In this document: positions 1-6,977 of the stretch, in pieces | Layout of the letters: each line of letters opens with the position of its first letter | How positions within the stretch are numbered: position 1 is the first letter of the stretch | Assembly: GCA_019348265.1 (NCBI GenBank) | Contig: JAHWJV010000103.1 | Coordinates: 1 to 9,481 of the forward strand | Source: Gemmatimonadota bacterium | GTDB lineage: Bacteria > Gemmatimonadota > Gemmatimonadetes > Longimicrobiales > Longimicrobiaceae | Reading direction: 5' to 3' | DNA: 9,481 bases | The notes under the pieces: generated by a model | What the model was told of the DNA's origin: nothing | What the model saw: only the letters and a program-made list of their open reading frames with translations | Databases searched by the model: none | Translations under genes and position numbers: made by a program

Positions 1-114
1 GTAGCGCTGGAAGGCGCCTCGATCAGCGACGGCAACCTTCGCTTCCACCCCGTGCTGGCCGCCGCGGCGAGCCGCTCGGCGGAAACGGAGTCGCGACTCC
101 ACGCGGGACGCTGA
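1..114 (+). CDS. C-terminal fragment of an unidentified protein (5' end outside window)
   Basis: Frame 1 is open from the first base to a TGA at 112-114 and gives 37 residues that begin VALEGASISDGN and end SRLHAGR. The fragment is alanine-rich near its end and has no motif I recognise. It is followed 22 bases later by a strong intrinsic terminator on the same strand, which supports a real gene end here. The function cannot be judged from this fragment. Confidence 0.55.
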   Translation, partial: VALEGASISDGNLRFHPVLAAAASRSAETESRLHAGR

Positions 115-136
115 CGAACTGCGGCCGAGGAACGAG

Positions 137-179
137 AGTGCGGGGGTGGCGACTTGGCCACTCTCGCACTTTGTTGTTT
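137..179 (+). terminator. Intrinsic terminator after the partial upstream gene
   Basis: A 14-bp stem (137-150 with 157-170, including two G-T pairs) closes a 6-base loop, GACTTG, and is followed directly by TTGTTGTTT at 171-179. This is the classic stem plus U-tract arrangement. It should separate the upstream gene from the operon beginning at 325. The minus strand has no matching T-run, so it is likely one-directional. Confidence 0.85.
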
Positions 180-324
180 CACGCGAGCCTAACCCGGTGT
201 AGCGCTTAGAGAAGGTCGTGCTCGCGGGGGTTGTGGGTCGGGCGCAGAACTTGCCTTCTGCAACCGCTCACCGGCCCCTCCGCGAGCCGGCATGATCGGC
301 GAAACACCGTCCGCGAGGTGTGTC

Positions 325-900
325 ATGCAGAGGCGGCTGAAATCTCTCCTGATCTGTTCGCTCTTCTCCGGCGTCCTTCTCACGAGCTGCGAGCCCGGCA
401 GCTCGGGGGTCACGGAGACCCCGAACGGTCCGGACCTCGCCCAGACGATCGGCTCCCCGCAGGACCAGTACACATGGGTCGAGGTCAGCTCGATTCCGGG
501 GCAGCCGCGCACCGCCCAGGTCATCGGGGTCGCGGGCGGCGCGCTCGAGCTGTCTGGCCATACCCTGACCGTACCTGCCGGCGCCGTCTCCGAGCCGACG
601 CTCTTCTCGATGATCGTGTTGCCGAACGGGCGGATCGAGATCGAGCTTCTCGCCACCACCGTCGAGCCCTTCGGTCAATCGCGTGACGTCGGGTCCGGCG
701 GGTTCCAGAACGGGAACACCGTCCGCCTGACGCTCTCGTACGCCCGCGCCACCAATGTCGACGACCCGTCGCGCCTGGTACTGCTCTACCTGCGGGACGA
801 CGGAGGCGTGGAGAAGATTCCGACCACGCTGGACCAGGCTACGCAAACGATAACGGCGGAGCTGCAGCACTTCTCACGCTATTGCATGGCGATGGACTGA
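325..900 (+). CDS. Small lipoprotein with ZU5-like beta domain
   Basis: A 191-residue envelope lipoprotein of unknown function. A basic start (MQRRLK) and a hydrophobic stretch lead to the lipobox LTSC, with Cys22 as the predicted lipidation site. Residues 23-67 look like a flexible linker. Residues 68-190 resemble a ZU5-like beta domain: GGALEL then VPAGA (83-87), a central SY-containing strand near 139, and a closing HFSRY at 182-186. Start choice: the frame is open to an ATG at 292, but the ATG at 325 has a GAGGTG at 315-320 and places the signal peptide at the very N-terminus. The next gene begins one base after this stop, so the two are probably co-transcribed. No convincing promoter was seen in 180-324. 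The ZU5 assignment is by motif pattern only. Confidence 0.8.
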   Translation: MQRRLKSLLICSLFSGVLLTSCEPGSSGVTETPNGPDLAQTIGSPQDQYTWVEVSSIPGQPRTAQVIGVAGGALELSGHTLTVPAGAVSEPTLFSMIVLPNGRIEIELLATTVEPFGQSRDVGSGGFQNGNTVRLTLSYARATNVDDPSRLVLLYLRDDGGVEKIPTTLDQATQTITAELQHFSRYCMAMD

Positions 901-901
901 G

Positions 902-2497
902 ATGGCCACCGCTACGTCGACGCTCAGCTGGTTTCTCGACTCCGCCACGGCGGCCCGGAGCGCGGGCGCCTGGGAGAAGGCGCTCGTCCAGTACGAGACC
1001 TCTCTGGCGCGCGTCGCCAGGGAGGGGGACGCGCGGCTGGCGGCGGAGATCCTGCGCGGCATCGGCAACGTGCACTACGCCCGCGGGGACTTCGAGCACG
1101 CGCGTGACGCTTTCACGGTCAGCCTCACCATCGCGGAGGCCAGCGGGCTGACGGACCAGATGGCTTCCGCGCTGAACTGTCTGGCGGTCGTGGAGCAGTT
1201 CGGGGGCGGGGTGGAGCACGCGGAGTCGCTCTACGCGCGCGCCCGGGAGATCGCCGAAGAGCTGGGTGACGACCGCCGCGCCGCGATGATCGAGCAGAAC
1301 CTGGGCACGCTCGCGAACGTCCGCGGGGACACCCACCTGGCGCTCACCCGGTACCAGGCCGCATGTGATCGGTTCGATGCGCTGGATGACACGCTGGCGG
1401 CGACCCGCGTGCTGAACAACATGGGCATGGTCTACGTCGACCTGGAATCCTGGACGGCGGCGGAGGATTGCTTCGCGCAGGCGAGCGAGCGGGCCGTCGC
1501 GCTGGGCGATCGGGATACTCTGGGGACGATCGAGATCAATCGGACGGAGCTCCGCCTGCGGCGCGGCCAGGTCGAGGAGGCGCGTGTCTGCTGCGACCGT
1601 GCGTTCGACATCTTCAGCCGTCTCGAGTCAAAAGCCGGCATCGCCGAAACGAGCAAGTTCTATGGCTCGATTGCCCGTGCGACAGGGAAGCTGGACACGG
1701 CGAAGACGCACCTGTCGCTGGCGCTCGGCCTGGCCCGGCTCTGTGGCGATCGCCTCCTGGAGGCCGAGGTGGAGCGGGAGCTTTCCCTCGTCCAGCTGGA
1801 GGATGGAAAAGACCGGGAGGCGGTACGCTGCCTGAACCGGGCGCACCGGCTCTTTACCGAGCTGAAGGCCGCCCGTGAGGTACTCGACATCGAACGGCGT
1901 CTCGACAGGCTGGAGGAGATCTATCTCGAAGCCGCGCGGCGCTGGGCGGAGACGGTAGACGCGAAGGACCACTGCACCCTCGGCCATTCCCTCCGCGTCG
2001 CCGAGTACGCATGCCGACTCGGAGACGCGGTGGGAATCGGCGGTCGCGATCTCACCTCGCTGCGCATGGGCGCGCTTCTCCACGACGTCGGGATGGCGAA
2101 CGTGCCGGACGAGATCCTCACGCGGCCGGGTGGGCTCAGCGGGCCCGAGTACTCTATGATCCGCTCGCACACCGAGTACGGCGACCGCATGATTCAGGAG
2201 CTGGATTTCCCCTGGGAGATCGGGCCCATGGTGCGTGCGCACCATGAGCGCTGGGACGGCCGCGGCTACCCGGACGGCCTTCGCGGAGAACAGATCCCGC
2301 TCACCGCCCGCGTCGTGGCGGTCGCCGAAGTGTACGACGCGCTCACCACGCCGCGGAGCTACCGCCCGGCACGGCCCCCACAGGATGCCCTGGCCGAGAT
2401 GGAGCGCGAATCCGGCTCGCTCTTCGACCCGGCGCTGTTCCAGCTCTTCAGGGGCCTGGTCGGCGGGGACGCCGCCATCGAGCGCCGAGCGTCTTGA
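902..2497 (+). CDS. TPR-repeat HD-GYP domain protein (possible cyclic-di-GMP phosphodiesterase)
   Basis: A 531-residue cytoplasmic protein; no signal peptide or membrane segment is seen. Residues about 7-326 form eight tetratricopeptide-like repeats with an exact 40-residue period. A glycine recurs at 22, 62, 102, 142, 222, 262 and 302, and only the repeat near 182 lacks it. A charged helix (about 327-350) joins this to a C-terminal HD-GYP domain (about 350-525). Metal-ligand candidates are all present: H362 (GHSLRV), H394-D395, H423, H447-H448 and D479, with the signature GRGYPDGL at 453-460. HD-GYP proteins normally hydrolyse cyclic-di-GMP to pGpG or GMP and may also bind partner proteins. 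Oddity: the usual HDxGK lysine is Met398. The N-terminal module is a TPR superhelix rather than the common receiver or PAS domain, so the input is likely a protein or peptide. The gene starts one base after the lipoprotein stop and overlaps the next gene by four bases. Confidence 0.9.
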   Translation: MATATSTLSWFLDSATAARSAGAWEKALVQYETSLARVAREGDARLAAEILRGIGNVHYARGDFEHARDAFTVSLTIAEASGLTDQMASALNCLAVVEQFGGGVEHAESLYARAREIAEELGDDRRAAMIEQNLGTLANVRGDTHLALTRYQAACDRFDALDDTLAATRVLNNMGMVYVDLESWTAAEDCFAQASERAVALGDRDTLGTIEINRTELRLRRGQVEEARVCCDRAFDIFSRLESKAGIAETSKFYGSIARATGKLDTAKTHLSLALGLARLCGDRLLEAEVERELSLVQLEDGKDREAVRCLNRAHRLFTELKAAREVLDIERRLDRLEEIYLEAARRWAETVDAKDHCTLGHSLRVAEYACRLGDAVGIGGRDLTSLRMGALLHDVGMANVPDEILTRPGGLSGPEYSMIRSHTEYGDRMIQELDFPWEIGPMVRAHHERWDGRGYPDGLRGEQIPLTARVVAVAEVYDALTTPRSYRPARPPQDALAEMERESGSLFDPALFQLFRGLVGGDAAIERRAS

Positions 2498-3483
2498 GGG
2501 CGATCGTCCTCTCCGGGGCGGGTGGTGTGGAGGTGCTGGCGGAGGAAGAGAGGCCGACCCCGGAGCCCGGGCCCGCTCAGATCCGCGTCCGCGTCCGTGC
2601 CTCCGCGCTGAATCGCGCGGACATCCTGCAGCGCCGTGGCGGGTACGCGCCGCCGCCGGGTGCCCCACTCGACATTCCCGGCCTCGAATACGCCGGTGAA
2701 GTGCACGCGCTCGGGCCCGGCTCCACACTGTGGAAGCCGGGCGATCGCGTAATGGGGATCGTAGCGGGGGGCGGACACGCCGAGTTCCTCGTCGTGCACG
2801 AGCGGGAAGCCATTCGCGTCCCGGATCGCCTCTCCTGGGAAGAAGCCGGCTCGGTGCCCGAGGTGTTCCTTACCGCCTACGACGCGCTCTTCCGGCAGCT
2901 CCATGCGCAGGCCGGCGAGACGCTGCTGATCCACGCGGTGGGTAGTGGCGTCGGCACCGCCGCGATCCAGCTGGCGAGGGTGGCCGGCCTTACCACCTAC
3001 GGCACCTCTCGCACCCCGGGAAAGCTGCGCCGCGCCCTCGACCTCGGTCTCGACGTCGCGCTCGACGCCTCCGATGGATGGGCCGGCCTCCTGCTGCAGC
3101 AAACCGGAGGCGGTGGAGTGAGCGCCGTTCTCGACCTCGTCGGTGGAGCCTACCTGGCCGACAACCTGCGCGTGCTATCCCCGCGTGGACGGGTGATCGT
3201 CGTCGGCACCGTCGCCGGCGGCAAAGCCGAGCTGGATCTCGGCCTGCTCCTTCGCAAGCGCCTCCACCTCATCGGCACCGTTCTCCGCTCCCGACCCCTC
3301 GAGGAAAAGATCGCGCTCGCACGCGAATTCTCCGACCGAGCCCTCCCCCTTCTCGAAGCCGCCCGTATCCGCCCCGTCATCGACCGCGTCCTTCCCTTCT
3401 CCGCCATCCGCCAAGCGCACCAGGTGATGGAGAGCAATGATACGTTTGGGAAGGTGGCGCTGGTTTGGAGCAATGATGAATGA
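2494..3483 (+). CDS. PIG3-family NAD(P)H quinone oxidoreductase (zinc-less MDR superfamily)
   Basis: A 329-residue soluble enzyme, the usual length for the family. It is expected to reduce quinones with NADPH. The N-terminal GroES-like domain (about 1-125) carries ALNRADILQRRGGY (38-51), the GLEYAGEV segment (63-70) and KPGDRV (81-86). The Rossmann domain has the nucleotide-binding glycine motif AVGSGVG (148-154) followed by TAAIQLA. AELDLGLLLRKRL (245-257) and the LEAARIRPVID segment (287-297) are typical of PIG3-type proteins. No structural or catalytic zinc-ligand set is seen. The start is a TTG at 2494 that overlaps the preceding stop (TTGA). It is chosen because MRAIVLSG matches the family N-terminus and no closer ATG fits, and it implies translational coupling to the HD-GYP gene. 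The last codons and the stop lie in a heptamer repeat, so the C-terminal NDE may be repeat-derived. Confidence 0.9.
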   Translation: MRAIVLSGAGGVEVLAEEERPTPEPGPAQIRVRVRASALNRADILQRRGGYAPPPGAPLDIPGLEYAGEVHALGPGSTLWKPGDRVMGIVAGGGHAEFLVVHEREAIRVPDRLSWEEAGSVPEVFLTAYDALFRQLHAQAGETLLIHAVGSGVGTAAIQLARVAGLTTYGTSRTPGKLRRALDLGLDVALDASDGWAGLLLQQTGGGGVSAVLDLVGGAYLADNLRVLSPRGRVIVVGTVAGGKAELDLGLLLRKRLHLIGTVLRSRPLEEKIALAREFSDRALPLLEAARIRPVIDRVLPFSAIRQAHQVMESNDTFGKVALVWSNDE

Positions 3484-3493
3484 TGAATCATTC
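3472..3493. repeat. Heptanucleotide repeat AATGATG at the convergent gene junction
   Basis: Two exact AATGATG units (3472-3478, 3479-3485) are followed by the variant AATCATT (3486-3492). The array covers the last two codons and the stop of the oxidoreductase gene and nearly reaches the stop of the converging protease gene (3497). Its second half also makes a 7-bp inverted repeat, GAATGAT / ATCATTC, with a 2-base gap (3478-3493). It resembles, in unit length and placement, the other heptamer array in this window, but the sequence is different. Confidence 0.6.
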
Positions 3494-3496
3494 GGT

Positions 3497-6061
3497 TCAG
3501 CTATTCGGCTCCAGCACCCTCTGGATCTGCTCCCTAGCGTCTTCGAGATGGAGGCGCGTGGTTCGGTCTCGGGCGCGGGGGAGCGCGCCGCGCAGGGCGG
3601 CGTCCAGCGTGCGGAGCTCGCCGCGAAGGAGAGCGCGCTCGTCCCCGGCCGCGGCTGAGCTCGAGGCGACCAGCGAGAGCAGCGTTGAACCGACCCGCTG
3701 CGGCTCCCCGGGGTTCACCTTCGACTTCGCCATCTCCAGATAGCTTCGCTGCAGGTTGCGGCGCGAAGCCGCGATGGTGACCGTCGGCCGCTCGAGCTCG
3801 CTCCAGATCCCGCGACGCAGGTCCGTCAACATCTCAGCGAGAGTGTAGACCTGCGATGGATCGGTGGCGAGCGCCTCGTACTCCACCATGCGGCGCATCC
3901 GGCGGTTCTCCGTCAGGTCCCGGAGGATAGCCGACTGAGCGCGACCGACGCGGTCCAGCGCACCCTGCACCTCGATCCTTCGCAGGATCTCCGGGTCGAG
4001 GAGGTACTCGGGGGTGCTGAACGCCTCCTCGGTGAGGAAGCGCATCGCTTCCACCTGCCTCTGACGCGGGACCGGCGTGAACTTCACCCCCGCCTGTCCG
4101 CCGTACTTCTCCTGCGATTCGACGGCGCCGATCAGCGTCGCGACATGGTCCAGCTCGGTGCTCCACTGGCTCACCACCGCCCCGTACAGCTCCGTCAGGT
4201 CCCGATAGTCTTCCCCCGGCTTCATGGTCGCGGGGAGGAGCATCGGGATGACGCGCTCGAGATTGCGGAGGCCGAGCCGCGTCGACCTGACCGCGTCTTC
4301 GTCGCCTACCGCCTCCGTGTGGTCGCCTAGATCGGCTCCGCCCGTACCCGCGGCGCTGAAGCGGAGCCAGGGCCGCTCGTCCTGCACGCGCGCCCAGGTG
4401 TCCAGCACCGCTCTCTCCTCCTCCGGCCGACGGATATTGGCGATCGGCCGATAACCCCAGGCGATCGCGAACTCGTCGTACGGCCCCACGCCGGGAATCA
4501 GCTCGTCGACCGGAATTCGGTCCTCGGGCTGGGCTACGTAGTTCAGCCGCGCGTAGTCCATGATCGAAGGAGTGTGGCCCATGCGCCGAACGAACGACGC
4601 GCTGCGCACGCTGTCGGCCGGGTACATCGAGCTGGCCTTCATGTTGTGCTGCAGCCCGAGCGTGTGCCCGACCTCGTGGGAGATCACGTGCTCTACCAGG
4701 CGGCCCATCAGCGAGTCCGGGAGGGGCAGCCGCTGCGCCCTGGGGTCGAGCGGACCCACCTGCACGAAGTACCAGTTCCGGAGCGTGCTCAGGATGTTGT
4801 GGAAGATGAGCACGTCCGCCTCGAGGATCTCCCCGCTGCGCGGGTCGTGCACGTGCGGGCCGACTGCGTTCTCCACGGGTGACGGTACCCAGCGGATCAC
4901 CGAGTACCGCGCGTCCTCCGCGGCCCAATCCGGGTCCTGCTCGGCGGTCGGGGCGTCCCGCGCCACGATCGCATGGCGGAAGCCGGCGGCCTCGAACGAC
5001 GCGCTCCACGCCTCGACCCCGCGCTTCACCCACGGACGCCACTGCACCGGGGTCGCCGGGTCCAGATAGAACTCGATCGGCTTGGCGGCGTTGCACGGCG
5101 GCGTCTCACCGGGGGGGCACTCCAGCCGCCAGCGGGTGATGAACCTCGTCCGAGCCGCACGCTGCTCCTCCGACCCGTAGTCGGTCTTCCCTACCGAGAA
5201 GTAGCCCACGCGGTGGTCGTGCAGTCGGGGCATCATCGGTCGATCCGGGAGACGGACCATGCTCCAGTGGACGAGGACCGTCGCGGTCCGTGGCCCGCCC
5301 GTCAGCTCCTCCGGCACGCCCTGCACCTGCCGCGGCGCGATGGTGTACGTCTGCGTCGCCTCCACTTCGACGTTGTTCGGATACGGGGCGACCCGCTCGA
5401 TGAAGGAGCGCTCCCGGTCGAGGCCGCCCCGGAAGCGGTTCCCGAGCCCGAATTCCGGCGACGGAGAGGTGAAAAGGCGCGACACGTCGATCACCGCCGC
5501 GCTGTCCCGCCCGAATGCCTCGATGTTGAAGCTCGCGATGATCGGGTAATAGTTCGCCGCCTCCACCGCCCGCGCGATGGGAAGCGCGCTGTCGGCCATC
5601 ACGTCGTAGGTGACGCCGCGCAGGAGGATCCGGTTGTCGCGCCTCTCCCAGCGAAGCACCTGGTTGCCGATCGCCTCACCCGCGTAGCTGAAGGGAGAGT
5701 CGGCCGCGTTCCGAGCGATCTGGGTCACCAGCAGCATGTCACGCCCGAGCTCCGCCGCCGGGATCTCGTAGTACAGCCGCGGGCCGAGCAGGTGGGTGCG
5801 AAACAGCCCCTCCCGGGTGCGCGCTCGGGAGGTGATCACCTGCGAATACGGCCGGGGCGCTGGTTCGCCAGGTCCGACCGCGCCGAGCACCGGGCCGGGG
5901 CCCCCCTGCCCGCGTCGCTCCGCCGAGGTGTCCGCCCGCGACGCGGGCGCAGACGGGAGGGTGACCGCCGGGTGCGCGGCCGTGGGGGCGCGAGCCGGCG
6001 AAGAGGCGCCTGGCACGCAGCCGGCGGCGAGCAGCAGGAGCGCCGCGGTTCTCAATCTCAT
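3497..6061 (-). CDS. Zinc-dependent metalloprotease lipoprotein (DUF5117/DUF4953-type metzincin)
   Basis: An 854-residue predicted envelope-anchored peptidase. The N-terminus MRLRTAALLLLAAGC ends in a lipobox, LAAGC, with Cys15 as lipidation site. A low-complexity Ala/Pro/Gly linker (about 16-70) follows. Residues about 73-120 resemble the DUF5118 start (EGLFRTHLLG, YYEIPAAELGRDMLLV), about 125-310 the DUF5117 region, and about 330-750 the catalytic domain. The zinc motif HEVGHTLGLQH is at 462-472 (bases 4646-4678), with ligands H462, H466 and H472 and general base E463. A downstream SIMDY (499-503) supplies the metzincin Met-turn, Met501. The C-terminal 750-854 is charged and helical-looking. 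Substrates of this family are not well known; peptide degradation or nutrient acquisition is plausible. The ATG at 6061 has no clear Shine-Dalgarno site. The gene is monocistronic on this strand and converges on the oxidoreductase with a 13-base gap. Confidence 0.9.
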   Translation of the reverse strand: MRLRTAALLLLAAGCVPGASSPARAPTAAHPAVTLPSAPASRADTSAERRGQGGPGPVLGAVGPGEPAPRPYSQVITSRARTREGLFRTHLLGPRLYYEIPAAELGRDMLLVTQIARNAADSPFSYAGEAIGNQVLRWERRDNRILLRGVTYDVMADSALPIARAVEAANYYPIIASFNIEAFGRDSAAVIDVSRLFTSPSPEFGLGNRFRGGLDRERSFIERVAPYPNNVEVEATQTYTIAPRQVQGVPEELTGGPRTATVLVHWSMVRLPDRPMMPRLHDHRVGYFSVGKTDYGSEEQRAARTRFITRWRLECPPGETPPCNAAKPIEFYLDPATPVQWRPWVKRGVEAWSASFEAAGFRHAIVARDAPTAEQDPDWAAEDARYSVIRWVPSPVENAVGPHVHDPRSGEILEADVLIFHNILSTLRNWYFVQVGPLDPRAQRLPLPDSLMGRLVEHVISHEVGHTLGLQHNMKASSMYPADSVRSASFVRRMGHTPSIMDYARLNYVAQPEDRIPVDELIPGVGPYDEFAIAWGYRPIANIRRPEEERAVLDTWARVQDERPWLRFSAAGTGGADLGDHTEAVGDEDAVRSTRLGLRNLERVIPMLLPATMKPGEDYRDLTELYGAVVSQWSTELDHVATLIGAVESQEKYGGQAGVKFTPVPRQRQVEAMRFLTEEAFSTPEYLLDPEILRRIEVQGALDRVGRAQSAILRDLTENRRMRRMVEYEALATDPSQVYTLAEMLTDLRRGIWSELERPTVTIAASRRNLQRSYLEMAKSKVNPGEPQRVGSTLLSLVASSSAAAGDERALLRGELRTLDAALRGALPRARDRTTRLHLEDAREQIQRVLEPNS

Positions 6062-6229
6062 GACTGTCAGTTCTTATCAGGGACGTGGACTCGCGGGTCC
6101 GCCGGTCCACCGGTTCTACGGCGCTACGGGCGCGTCTTTCGCGGGGGGCTTCCACTCTGCGCCCGGCGATCATATGGGCCATGCGGGGCGCGCCAGCGAA
6201 GATAGAACCCGCTCACAACGGCAGGCAAC

Positions 6230-6772
6230 ATGATCCGTCCGGTCGAGATATACAGGAATGTACCGCCGCACGACCCCGCGGTTCCGCGGCCCCCGCGGGC
6301 GTCCAGGGTGACCTTCGCCGACCTGGCCGAGCCGCAGAGCCAGAACGTGGCGGGCACCTTCTTCGGGGGCGCCATCCTCTCTTTCATCGACCGCGCGGCG
6401 GCGTTCTCGGCTATGAAGCACGCGGGCCGCCCCGTGGTGACCAAGAGCATGGATGCGGTCGAGTTCAACGAGCCGATCTACATCGGCGAGCTCGTCATCG
6501 TACACGCCGCCGTGAACTTCACCGGCACCTCGAGCATGGAGGTCGAGGTGAAAGTGTTCGCGCAGAACCCGATCACCGGCGAGGAGCGGTTCACCAACAG
6601 CTGCTTCGTGACCTTCGTCGCGCTGAACGGCGAGGGCCGCCCCACGCGCGTCCCCCCGCTGCTCGTCGAGAGCGAAGCCGAGCGGGCGGGATTCGACGCC
6701 GGCCGCGACCGGCGCGAGGAGCGGCTGGCTCGGAGGCGAGCCCGGACGGAGGAGGGAACTTCACCCTCCTAA
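6230..6772 (+). CDS. Hotdog-fold acyl-CoA thioesterase (4HBT family)
   Basis: A 180-residue cytoplasmic protein expected to hydrolyse acyl-CoA to free acid and CoA. The hotdog signature runs through SQNVAGTFFGG (37-47) and the following helix with Asp54. NVAG at 39-42 corresponds to the Asn/Asp-containing catalytic loop of YciA/BACH-type enzymes. VEFNEPIYIGELV (77-89) and the TGTSSMEVEVKVF strand (98-110) are the usual second half, ending at RPTRVPPL (137-144). Residues 148-180 are a highly charged Arg/Glu-rich tail beyond the normal domain. The ATG at 6230 has only a weak AGG upstream (6223-6225). The gene is divergent from the protease with a 168-base gap in which no convincing promoter was found. 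The substrate chain length cannot be told from sequence. Confidence 0.88.
   Translation: MIRPVEIYRNVPPHDPAVPRPPRASRVTFADLAEPQSQNVAGTFFGGAILSFIDRAAAFSAMKHAGRPVVTKSMDAVEFNEPIYIGELVIVHAAVNFTGTSSMEVEVKVFAQNPITGEERFTNSCFVTFVALNGEGRPTRVPPLLVESEAERAGFDAGRDRREERLARRRARTEEGTSPS
6750..6770 (+). other. Hairpin at the end of the thioesterase gene
   Basis: A perfect 7-bp stem, AGGAGGG with CCCTCCT, has a 7-base loop (6757-6763). It ends on the first base of the TAA stop. No T-run follows, so it is not a standard intrinsic terminator. It could be a weak terminator or an mRNA 3'-end stabiliser, or chance in GC-rich DNA. Confidence 0.3.
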
Positions 6773-6846
6773 TGCTGTACACACCGCTGCCCGAAGCACT
6801 GCCGATCGTCGGAAGAGCGGCGCCGCGGCAGCGTCGGGAGTGCGGG

Positions 6847-6875
6847 TTGCAGGGGCTAACGGGGCGGACTATACT
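6847..6875 (+). promoter_or_regulatory. Sigma-70-type promoter of the sigma factor gene
   Basis: A TTGCAG -35 box (6847-6852) is separated by exactly 17 bases from a TATACT -10 box (6870-6875). The AT-rich -10 stands out in a GC-rich background. The predicted transcript start is near 6882, giving an untranslated leader of roughly 95 bases before the ATG at 6978. The promoter overlaps the farthest-upstream in-frame ATG (6840), which argues against that start codon. Confidence 0.7.
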
Positions 6876-6923
6876 GGGCGCCCTCTGTCACCCCCGGCAG
6901 AAGTTGTGCATGACAGGCGAAGC

Positions 6924-6940
6924 GGCCGGCTCCACCGGCC
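6924..6940 (+). other. Hairpin in the sigma factor mRNA leader
   Basis: GGCCGG (6924-6929) pairs with CCGGCC (6935-6940) around a 5-base loop. It sits 37 bases before the start codon, within the predicted leader. A looser 6-bp repeat, CTGTCA (6885-6890) / TGACAG (6911-6916), lies just upstream. A regulatory role is possible but unproven. Confidence 0.3.
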
Positions 6941-6977
6941 TCATGAGATAGCAGACCAGGCAGTGGCAGATCGATAT

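Noticed and set aside
292..324. Longer start for the ZU5-like lipoprotein at 292
   Set aside because: It would put 11 extra residues before the signal peptide, while the ATG at 325 has a GAGGTG site at proper distance.
1628..2728. Minus-strand 366-codon open frame
   Set aside because: It spans the antisense of two well-supported plus-strand genes and shows no recognisable domain.
3478..3493. Inverted repeat at the convergent junction as a bidirectional terminator
   Set aside because: The loop would be only 2 bases, the stem is AT-rich and no T-run follows on either strand.
3834..5096. Minus-strand 420-codon open frame in another frame of the protease gene
   Set aside because: It has compositionally biased Arg/Ala/Gly translation and no motifs; the HExxH frame is the real one.
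4973..6205. Plus-strand 410-codon open frame
   Set aside because: It is antisense to the protease gene, is arginine-rich without motifs, and the protease has its full zinc motif and lipobox.
6840..6977. Longer N-terminus for the sigma factor starting at 6840
   Set aside because: The predicted promoter (6847-6875) lies inside it, and the extra 46 residues have no family similarity.
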